The notes under the pieces: generated by a model
The model's database searches: none
Told to the model about the DNA's origin: nothing
Seen by the model: only the letters and a program-made list of their open reading frames with translations
Source: Acidobacteria bacterium RIFCSPLOWO2_12_FULL_66_21
GTDB taxonomy: Bacteria > Acidobacteriota > Vicinamibacteria > Vicinamibacterales > 2-12-FULL-66-21
NCBI GenBank assembly: GCA_001767455.1
Contig: MELC01000046.1
Span: forward strand, 1-60,842
Reading direction: 5' to 3'
DNA length: 60,842 nt
Translations under genes and position numbers: made by a program
Part shown: positions 52,422 through 59,389 of the stretch, piece by piece
How positions within the stretch are numbered: the stretch's first letter is position 1
How the letters are laid out: every line of letters starts with the position of its first letter

Positions 52422-53428
52422 CTCAACCCCTGCCCCTCCGGCCGGGCGTCGGCCTGGTAAATTCGATCGACGAGGCGCATGAGCTTCAGCGCGTCCGCCG
52501 AGGTGCCGTAATGGATCGGCGAATCCGAGGCAACGGCCGAGAGGAAATGTTCGACCTCGTAGCGCCACGAGTTATTGACGCTGTACCGCGTGCATTCCTC
52601 GTCGCTCCAGCGTGCGGCGGGCGCGGCGGTGCGATTCCGCGCCACGGTCATCGCCTCTTCGCCGTACGAGCCGGACGTGGTCAATAAACCGTTGATTATG
52701 ATATTGCCATGCTCGAGGAACATCTCAAGCGAGAACAGGTGCCGCCACTGCGTCATGGTCGAATGGAGCGAAGCCACGACACCGGCTTGGTTGCGCAGAA
52801 TGGCGAACACATTGTCCTCGACGTCCAGCTTCCAGTAGATCGTTGAGACAAACGCATGCACCTCGTCGAAGTCCCCGGCCATCATCAGGAACAGATCGAG
52901 CATGTGCAGGCCCTGATCGATCAGGATGCCGCCGCCCGCCAGCGCCCGCTTCGACCGCCAGTTGCTGTAGAAGCTCTCGTCGACGCTTTTGCCGTACCGC
53001 CCGCGCATCCACAGCAGCCGCCCATGCACCCCGGAATCGATGAGGGCTTTCGCGCGGATGATGCTGTCATGGTGGCGGTGATTGAGGCCGTACATGAGCT
53101 TCCGGCCGCCCGATGCGCGCTCCGCCGCGATAATGGCCTCGACGCCGTGCGCGTTGAAGGCCGGCGGCTTCTCGCAGAAGACGTGTTTCCCGGCGCCGAG
53201 CGCCCGGATCGTCAGCTCCTGGTTCAAATGGTTCGGCGTGCAGATGAACACGGCGTCGATCGACGGGTCGGCGATGATCGCGTCGGTGCCCACCGTCGCG
53301 ACGCCGGGCACGCTGGGCGACGTCCCGGGATCGGCCACCGCGACGACCCGCGCCTGTGACGACCGGGTCACCTCGTGCAAACGGATGCGGCCCATCGACC
53401 CTAACCCGATAATGCCAACCCTGATCAT
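52418..53428 (-). CDS. Gfo/Idh/MocA-family oxidoreductase
   Basis: 336 residues: MIRVGIIGLGSMGRIRLHEV (Rossmann), VFICTPNHLNQELTIRAL, GKHVFCEKPPAFNAHGVEAI (the EKP motif with catalytic Lys) and GGGILIDQGLHMLDLFLMMA (the DxxxH motif). It oxidises or reduces a sugar or cyclitol using NAD(P). The start overlaps the previous stop (ATGA). Confidence 0.93.
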   Translation of the reverse strand: MIRVGIIGLGSMGRIRLHEVTRSSQARVVAVADPGTSPSVPGVATVGTDAIIADPSIDAVFICTPNHLNQELTIRALGAGKHVFCEKPPAFNAHGVEAIIAAERASGGRKLMYGLNHRHHDSIIRAKALIDSGVHGRLLWMRGRYGKSVDESFYSNWRSKRALAGGGILIDQGLHMLDLFLMMAGDFDEVHAFVSTIYWKLDVEDNVFAILRNQAGVVASLHSTMTQWRHLFSLEMFLEHGNIIINGLLTTSGSYGEEAMTVARNRTAAPAARWSDEECTRYSVNNSWRYEVEHFLSAVASDSPIHYGTSADALKLMRLVDRIYQADARPEGQGLS

Positions 53429-54759
53429 GACTGACTCACCAACTCCAGCACCTCGTCGAGGACGCGGTCTGCGCAGGCGCCGAGGTGCCAACGCCGCCGC
53501 AAAACCCGAAAGTGGGCTTCCCGGCTCGACGGCCGGAATAGGAGCCGCGCGACGGCCGGAGCGATGTCGCCAGCCCTGGTGGCGTACGGCAACGCACGCT
53601 GGGCGGCGAACGGCATGATCGTCATCCCCGCTCGCGTGGTGCGCATTGTGCGCCGCACGCCGGCGGGGCACAGCGTGTGAAAGCCAATGGGGCACTCCTC
53701 GGGTCTGAGGCCTACGGCGCTCGCGCCGAGCGCGGTCGCCTCGATCGACGCGTTCGAGTAGCTACTCGCGAACACATCCGCCGCCATCATGGTGTCCTCG
53801 AAGGAGACCGTGCGTTGCCCGATCACCAGCGGCGTGAAGTTGACGACTCGGCCGTCGTACGCCGCCGTGGCGCGGGCGGCCGCCCAGTTGAGGCCCAGGC
53901 GGCCATCGGCCGGATCGGCCTCCCGCGGGTGTTCCTGGGTTGCGAGTATGACGCCCCTCGTGCCCAGACCCGCCCGGTTCATCGCGCCGACAAAAGCATC
54001 GAGCGCCTCGACCTCTGCACGCTCCCGATGGGTCGGCTGCACGAAAAACACGACCAACGGTTCGTTCGGGCCCACACCAATTCGCTGTCGTGCACGGGCC
54101 CGCCGCGCCGGAGTTGCGCGACCCACGAGCCGGTCGAGGGTGTACAAGCCGCGGACGGCTCGCAGGCGGTTGCGCGGAATCCCCAGTCGGCGTGCCGAAA
54201 GCTCGACGCCCCGCTCGTCAATCTCCAGGTACCGCGTCGCCAGCGCCTCACGCCGCAACGCGACGGACAGCCGGTCGCGCCACGCGCGGTTCTCGACGCC
54301 GGCCGCCGTGCCCCAGGCGTCGCGCACGCGGACGGTGGGAATCCCCACGCGGCTCGCGGCGATCGCGAGCAGCTGATCCGCGCCGAGCTGTTCGGTCGCA
54401 TCTGTCAGCAGGATGGCGGACGGCCGTGACTCGGCCAGGTAACACACCAGCCACGCCACCATCTGCTCAACCAGGCGGCGGGCCCGAACGGGCCGCGTCC
54501 AGTCATCGCGCTCGATGCGCTCGGGCCCTGCGTAGACCGGCAGGGACGGATACCGTTCGCGCGCCGTGCGAAACGAATACACGTGTGGCAGTCGGCTCGC
54601 GGTCAGATTGGACCACGCCGGCCCGCTCGCCAGAATCTCCACGCAGAGGCGTCGCCGACGTGCGGCCGCTGCAAGTGAGGCCGCACCGCCTGCAGCGCTC
54701 GGATGACGGGCAGCGATGAGGATCGTCCGCCCCCGGCGAGTGGACACCCTCGGTGTCAC
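53425..54759 (-). CDS. Predicted GT-B-type surface glycan protein
   Basis: 444 residues from a GTG overlapping the cyclase stop. The first half has alpha/beta character (LCVEILASGPAWSNLTASRL, SAILLTDATEQLGADQLLAI) and the second has VVFFVQPTHRERAEVEALDA, VILATQEHPREADPADGR and SFEDTMMAADVFASSYSNAS, a layout like polysialyl- or CDP-glycerol-type transferases in which a HP or EHP motif binds the nucleotide. The family is not firmly recognised. As the only transferase-like gene in the operon it is the likely enzyme that adds the special sugar. Confidence 0.6.
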   Translation of the reverse strand: MTPRVSTRRGRTILIAARHPSAAGGAASLAAAARRRRLCVEILASGPAWSNLTASRLPHVYSFRTARERYPSLPVYAGPERIERDDWTRPVRARRLVEQMVAWLVCYLAESRPSAILLTDATEQLGADQLLAIAASRVGIPTVRVRDAWGTAAGVENRAWRDRLSVALRREALATRYLEIDERGVELSARRLGIPRNRLRAVRGLYTLDRLVGRATPARRARARQRIGVGPNEPLVVFFVQPTHRERAEVEALDAFVGAMNRAGLGTRGVILATQEHPREADPADGRLGLNWAAARATAAYDGRVVNFTPLVIGQRTVSFEDTMMAADVFASSYSNASIEATALGASAVGLRPEECPIGFHTLCPAGVRRTMRTTRAGMTIMPFAAQRALPYATRAGDIAPAVARLLFRPSSREAHFRVLRRRWHLGACADRVLDEVLELVSQS

Positions 54760-55838
54760 GCCACCGGCCGGCCGGCAGCCTGCGCCGGCAGTTCTGCAAG
54801 AAACTCACGACAGATGTCCCGAAACCGATCGTCATTCGGGTACCGGTCGAGAAAAACGTCGCCGGGGCCGCGCAGCAACACCAGCGACAATACCGAGCCG
54901 CTGTGTTTCTTGTCGCGCGCCAACGCGTCGAAGAACGCCCCATCAGGGATGGGAACCGTGGCGAACGCTCCGCAGTTGGCCGCGAGCAGCTCGTGCAGGA
55001 ACTCGAAGGTCGAGCGGTCGAGCAGGCCGAACTTCCAGGACACGAAGTTCGCGAAGTCCATCCCGATCGTCACGGCGATCCCATGGGGAACGGCATAGTG
55101 TGTCGCGCTCTCGATCGCGTGGCCGAAGGTGTGACCGTAGTTGAGCACCAGGCGAACGCCCGTGTCGAACTCGTCGGCCTCGATCCGCACCTGCTTGATC
55201 TCGAGCGACCGGCGGATGTAGTGCCGCACCAGGGGGCGATCGGTGGCCAGCCGCGAATAGTCGCGAGCGAGCGCGCGCACGTCATCCCCGCCGCTTACCA
55301 CGTGCACTTTGATGACCTCGCCAAGCCCCGATCGCAGATCGGCCTCGTCTAGGGTGTCCAGGACGTCGGTAGACACGAGGATGTCGGTAGGGGGCGTGAA
55401 CGTCCCGAGCTGGTTCTTGAAGGGGCCGACGTTGATGGACGATTTCGATCCGATGCAACTGTCGGCCTGGGCGAGCAGCGTCGTCGGATAGAACGTCCAG
55501 GGCAGTCCGCGCATGACCGTGGCGGCGATGAAACACACGATGTCCTGGATGATGCCCCCGCCGACCGCCACGAGCGTGCAGTCGCGACGCAGCCCGTGGT
55601 CCAGCAGGTGCAGGACGTACTCCGGCATCCGCTCCAGTGACTTGTTGAGTTCCGTGGCCTCAATGCGCAGCGTCGAGGACGCCGCCATGGGGCCCGCGAG
55701 CCGGTCCGCGTAGAGGTCCGCGACACGGGTATCGACGATCACCATCGCGCGCGGCCCCAGGGCGTCGAGCCCCTCGAACGCCGTCCCGAACCGAACCCGG
55801 TAGGGCCCCCGATGCGACTGAATCACCAGATCACGCAC
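54756..55838 (-). CDS. Dehydroquinate-synthase-like sugar phosphate cyclase
   Basis: 360 residues from a GTG eight bases inside the SDR gene; a TTG further upstream is possible. VAVGGGIIQDIVCFIAATVM, YPTTLLAQADSCIGSKSSIN, DLRSGLGEVIKVHVVSGGDD and LVLNYGHTFGHAIESATHY carry the NAD and zinc residues (Glu of GEVIK, HTFGH) of the DHQS superfamily. The SKSSINVGPFKNQLG segment differs from standard AroB (usually GGKTGIN), so it may be a different cyclase (for example EEVS-like, using a heptulose phosphate). With no other shikimate genes nearby, a glycan role is more likely. Confidence 0.9.
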   Translation of the reverse strand: MRDLVIQSHRGPYRVRFGTAFEGLDALGPRAMVIVDTRVADLYADRLAGPMAASSTLRIEATELNKSLERMPEYVLHLLDHGLRRDCTLVAVGGGIIQDIVCFIAATVMRGLPWTFYPTTLLAQADSCIGSKSSINVGPFKNQLGTFTPPTDILVSTDVLDTLDEADLRSGLGEVIKVHVVSGGDDVRALARDYSRLATDRPLVRHYIRRSLEIKQVRIEADEFDTGVRLVLNYGHTFGHAIESATHYAVPHGIAVTIGMDFANFVSWKFGLLDRSTFEFLHELLAANCGAFATVPIPDGAFFDALARDKKHSGSVLSLVLLRGPGDVFLDRYPNDDRFRDICREFLAELPAQAAGRPVA

Positions 55839-56544
55839 AGGTGAAGCCCCCGTCAACGACCACGGTCTGCCCGGTCATGAAGGTGTTGTCGTCGCCGCAG
55901 AGGAACGCTACGTAACGCGCGATTTCCTCCGGGCGCGCGAGCCGCCGCATCGGGACCTGCTGCACCAGCTCGGCGATGCCGGCGCTGCCGAGCACCGTGC
56001 GGGTCAACTCCGTGTCCACAATCCCCGGCGCCAGGCAGTTGACGAGCACGTTGTCCTCCGCGACCTCGAGCGCCAGCGCCCGCGTCAGGCCGAACAAACC
56101 AAACTTGGACGCCGAATACGCCGATCGCCCAGCCTTGCTGACCACGCCGAAGATCGAGGTGATGTTGACGATGCGGCCGTACCGCTCTGCGCGCATGCCC
56201 GGCACGACGGCGCGGCACAAGAGATACGGGGCGACGAGATTCACGTCGAGAATCCGCTCGAGGTCCAGGCGGGCATACCCCTCAACGGGGCCCGCCTTGT
56301 TCACGCCGGCGTTGTTCACGAGTACCGAAAACCCGCCGCGTGCCACTTCTTCAGCGAAGGCTTCCGCTCGCGCGGGATCTGACAAGTCGATCGCTAGGTA
56401 ACTGCAACCATTCGGTGCCGCCCCGTCGGGCATGGTCCCGGTCACCACCACGTCGAGCCCCGCGTCACGAAGCGCCACGGCCGTGGCCGCGCCGATGCCG
56501 CGCGTGCCGCCCGTGACGAGAGCTTTGCGCCGACGGGACGTCAT
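55831..56544 (-). CDS. Short-chain dehydrogenase/reductase (FabG-like)
   Basis: 237 residues: KALVTGGTRGIGAATAVALR, LVNNAGVNKAGPVEGYARL, VNITSIFGVVSKAG and SAYSASKFGLFGLTRALALE (YxxxK). It precedes the cyclase and probably sets a hydroxyl on the same intermediate. The start overlaps the SIS stop (ATGA). Confidence 0.92.
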   Translation of the reverse strand: MTSRRRKALVTGGTRGIGAATAVALRDAGLDVVVTGTMPDGAAPNGCSYLAIDLSDPARAEAFAEEVARGGFSVLVNNAGVNKAGPVEGYARLDLERILDVNLVAPYLLCRAVVPGMRAERYGRIVNITSIFGVVSKAGRSAYSASKFGLFGLTRALALEVAEDNVLVNCLAPGIVDTELTRTVLGSAGIAELVQQVPMRRLARPEEIARYVAFLCGDDNTFMTGQTVVVDGGFTCA

Positions 56545-57158
56545 GTGGAAGGTGTGGCCGCGCCCGAGTCGCGCGCGCCCCGCGTCGCTGGGTACTCCAT
56601 GAACCCCACCAGCAGATCGCAGACCATGAGCAGCCAGATCTGATGCACCGATTCAACAACGTTGTAAGCGCGGCTGTCAACCCACAGCGACAGATCACCG
56701 AGTTGGCGCAGCGGGTTGTCCGGAGCGAACCCGGTAAGTGTGACCACGGTCAGTCCGCGCCCGCGGGCGTATTCGGCCGCCCGTAGGACATTGGGCGACC
56801 AGCCGCTCGAGCTGATGAGGATCACCAGGTCGGCGTCGTCGGCGTACGCCGCGAGTGCCTGTTCAATCCACCGCTCGTAGCCGAAGTCATTCGCGAAACA
56901 GGTGATCAGGTCGACGTCATGGAACGTCACCGCGCGCACACCGGCGGCCTTCGTGTAGTCCGCCGCAGCGTGGCTGGCGATCGCCGAGCTGGCGCCGTTG
57001 CCGGCGCAGATCAGTTTGCCGCCTCGCGCCCGTGTCGCGGTGACGAGTTCCTTCAGCCGGACGAGCGATGCGATCACGTCTGCGTCGAGGGCCCGGCGGT
57101 AATGCCCGAGGCAGTCACGCAGCCAATCGGCGTCCGGGGTCGGATAGGTTAGAGCCAA
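56541..57158 (-). CDS. SIS-domain sugar isomerase (GmhA-like)
   Basis: 205 residues from a TTG at the end of the broken upstream gene. KLICAGNGASSAIASHAAAD and LVILISSSGWSPNVLRAAEY are the SIS phosphosugar sites; length and GNGxS fit sedoheptulose-7-phosphate isomerases. It would feed a heptose or heptulose phosphate to the pathway. The reading frame is also open upstream through an smc fragment (to 57656), but that part is unrelated. Confidence 0.85.
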   Translation of the reverse strand: MALTYPTPDADWLRDCLGHYRRALDADVIASLVRLKELVTATRARGGKLICAGNGASSAIASHAAADYTKAAGVRAVTFHDVDLITCFANDFGYERWIEQALAAYADDADLVILISSSGWSPNVLRAAEYARGRGLTVVTLTGFAPDNPLRQLGDLSLWVDSRAYNVVESVHQIWLLMVCDLLVGFMEYPATRGARDSGAATPST

Positions 57159-57322
57159 AAGACCTTCTCCTTGGGAACACCGAGCGATCTCAGCCGCGCC
57201 CGAACGCCTTCGCGGTCTTCGAACGCCGCCACGATCAATTGGTCGAACGGAGTGGCGCCGAAACCGCGTTCGGTCGGCTCGCTGCTCGGCTGCACGGGCA
57301 GTCCGAAGAAGCACGCCCTGCA
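57149..57322 (-). pseudogene. C-terminal remnant of a lost operon gene
   Basis: One frame reads LPVQPSSEPTERGFGATPFD and AFEDREGVRARLRSLGVPKE, ending KVFWL and stop just inside the SIS start. This looks like the end of a Rossmann-type sugar-related enzyme. The rest was replaced by smc DNA. Confidence 0.6.
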
Positions 57323-57596
57323 TCGCCGCCTGCTCCACCTGGCTCAGCATCAGGCGCACTTCCGCGGCCGCCGTCGGCTTGCGGTCATCGCTGCCGCTGA
57401 AGATCACGTCCTCCATGCGGTCGCCGCGCATGCTCTTGGCGCTTTGCTCACCCAAGACCCAAGTGATGGCGTCCACGACGTTGCTCTTGCCGCAGCCGTT
57501 GGACCCGACAATCGCGGTCACGCCGTCGTCGAGGGCAAGCTCCGCAGGCTCGGAAAAGCTCTTGAATCCAGCCATATGCAGTTTTGCGAGGCGCAT
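57323..57596 (-). pseudogene. 5' fragment of an smc gene
   Basis: MRLAKLHMAGFKSFSEPAEL and VGSNGCGKSNVVDAITWVLG (Walker A) are the SMC ATPase head, ending after about 88 codons at LMLSQVEQ. Upstream, TACACT and a TGCCCC/GGGGCA hairpin (57621-57639) look like the smc promoter region. A complete smc should exist elsewhere in the genome. The gap 57640-57721 has nothing else. Confidence 0.88.
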
Positions 57597-57721
57597 CGAA
57601 AGTTGAACGAAGTGTACCCCTGCCCCAGTAGATGGGGCAAGGGCAAATCGGGCCACTGGAAGGCAGATCGAATCGAGATTCAGGATGGCCCGCGCCGGTC
57701 GACGGCGTTCACGGTCGGCTT

Positions 57722-58690
57722 CTACGCGTGCTCGCGCAGGGCGTACTCGGCCTCCGGCACCAACTGCTCCACCGTCTCTCCACGGGCCCAGCGCACCACG
57801 GCTTCCACTGCGTCGTACTCCATCCGGAACCGGCAGTCCTCGGACATCGACCCCATGTGGCTGGTCAGTAGGCAGTTATCGATCCCGCCCAGTTCGCCGT
57901 GATACGGTTCGACCTGGAACACGTCCACGGCGGCGCCCGCGAAGCGGTCGGCGCGCAGCGCCTCGGCCAGTGCGGCCTCATTAACGATGCCGCCCCGGGC
58001 GGTGTTGATGAGGAAGGCATCGCTCTTCAACCTGGCGAGCACCGAGGCGTCAAACAAGTTGCGCGTCGCGGCGGTCAGCGGCACGTGCAGCGTGAGCACG
58101 TCCGACTCGCGGCAGATCGTGTCGAAGTCCACCCAGGTGACCGCCTGCGGCACGGTGATCGACCGGATGTCGTGCGCCAGAATGCGGCCGCCAAAGGGTT
58201 CGAGCAGTTTGATCACCCGGCTGCCGATCCGGCCAACGCCGATCACGCCCACCGTCACCTCGGACAGCCGGCGCCCCATGATGCGCTCCCAGCCGCCGCC
58301 GTGCGCGCGCGCGTTGGCGTGGTGAACGCCGCGCAGGAGCGCGACCATCAGGCCGATCGTCAGTTCGGCGACGGCCGGCGACGGACCGTCGGGCGTGTAG
58401 GCCACGGCAATGCCACGCCGACGCGCCTCGAGCAAGTCCACGTTGTCGAGGCCGATGCCCACCCGCGAGACAAGACGAAGGCGCGGCGCCGCCGCGAAGA
58501 CCTGCTCGCCGATGGGTTCGGTGCCGGCGACCAGGCACTCGACATCGCCGATGAGACCGGTCAATTCCGTCTGGGTCAGTCGACGACCAAAGGGGTTGAT
58601 GCAGTAGTCGAGGCCGGCCTGCTCCAGCAGATCAAGCGGGGCGCGGTTCTTCTGCCCAAAGGGCACCGTCGTGATCAGCACGCGGGACAT
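57722..58690 (-). CDS. D-isomer-specific 2-hydroxyacid dehydrogenase (PGDH-like)
   Basis: 322 residues: VSRVGIGLDNVDLLEARRRG, VGVIGVGRIGSRVIKLLEPF (NAD Rossmann), FLINTARGGIVNEAALAEAL (catalytic Arg) and TSHMGSMSEDCR (catalytic His). It reduces a 2-keto acid or oxidises a hydroxy acid. In this operon it could act on an acid-sugar precursor rather than serine synthesis. It is upstream of the smc insert. Confidence 0.9.
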   Translation of the reverse strand: MSRVLITTVPFGQKNRAPLDLLEQAGLDYCINPFGRRLTQTELTGLIGDVECLVAGTEPIGEQVFAAAPRLRLVSRVGIGLDNVDLLEARRRGIAVAYTPDGPSPAVAELTIGLMVALLRGVHHANARAHGGGWERIMGRRLSEVTVGVIGVGRIGSRVIKLLEPFGGRILAHDIRSITVPQAVTWVDFDTICRESDVLTLHVPLTAATRNLFDASVLARLKSDAFLINTARGGIVNEAALAEALRADRFAGAAVDVFQVEPYHGELGGIDNCLLTSHMGSMSEDCRFRMEYDAVEAVVRWARGETVEQLVPEAEYALREHA

Positions 58691-58708
58691 GGCAGCAGCA
58701 GTCTGTCG

Positions 58709-59160
58709 CTACAGGCGCCCGGACACCGGTACCGATTCCGCCGGCCGCCGATGCGACGCGGTCACATCCCGAAGGATGTCGTCGAGCGGGGTCTCGGGCC
58801 GAAAGCCGAGCAGCGCATGAATCTGCGACACGTCGGGCACCCGCCGGCTCATGTCCTCGAAACCGCTGTCGAAGGCTTGCTCGTAGGGCTGGAGACGGAC
58901 CTCGGACCGGCTGCCGCTCAGCACCACCGCTCGCTCGGCGAGCGCCCGCATCGAGATCTCCTCCATGCCGCCGACATTGAACACCTTGCCCATGGCGTCA
59001 TGCCGATCGCTCAGGGCCGCCACGGCGCGCACGACGTCACGCACATGGGTTGAAATACCGCGACTGCGCACCGTCGCCGTGCACGAGCAACGGCTCGCTC
59101 GCCAGCGCCTGGCGCACGAATGTGGGAACGACCATGCTGTACTGACGATAGTCCGTATTA
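58709..59160 (-). pseudogene. Frameshifted C-terminal part of an NAD-dependent epimerase
   Basis: QYSMVVPTFVRQALASEPLL and VHGDGAQSRYF are in one frame; after an extra base in TTCAACCCATG the frame shifts to THVRDVVRAVAALS, GKVFNVGGMEEISMRALAER and DMSRRVPDVSQIHALLGFRP. The N-terminal cofactor domain is missing, cut by transposase DNA. Confidence 0.82.
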
Positions 59161-59169
59161 AGATTAAGA

Positions 59170-59310
59170 TCAAAATGGCGCACACAAGGCCTCGACGTGC
59201 CCATCGAATCGCGCGTCGTCCAGGATCCCGTTCAGGCGCTCGTAGAACGGCTGCGCCGCCGTGGTCGGAAAATCGGTGGCCGCGATCCACATCGACGCTT
59301 GTGTTTGTCC
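59170..59310 (-). mobile_element. N-terminal remnant of an IS1182-type transposase
   Basis: WIAATDFPTTAAQPFYERLN and ILDDARFDGHVEALCAPF resemble the start of IS1182-family transposases. It is joined directly to the epimerase fragment; the rest of the element is gone. Confidence 0.6.
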
Positions 59311-59337
59311 ATCGCCATGCGCAAAGTGCAGTACACG

Positions 59338-59356
59338 GGATCGACCTTGTCGATCC
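59338..59356. terminator. Hairpin after the membrane protein gene
   Basis: GGATCGAC-CTT-GTCGATCC, a perfect 8-bp stem with a 3-base loop, 33 bases past the stop of the leftward gene at 59390. No T-run. Confidence 0.45.
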
Positions 59357-59389
59357 TCTACCAGTCACTTTCACCACGCGGCGCTGGCC

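Noticed and set aside
56541-57656. Real SMC-SIS fusion protein
   Set aside because: The linker is an out-of-frame remnant of another gene and the SMC part is only a short head fragment; treated as chance open frame.
59170-59310. Complete insertion sequence
   Set aside because: Only about 45 transposase codons are recognisable and no terminal inverted repeats were found.
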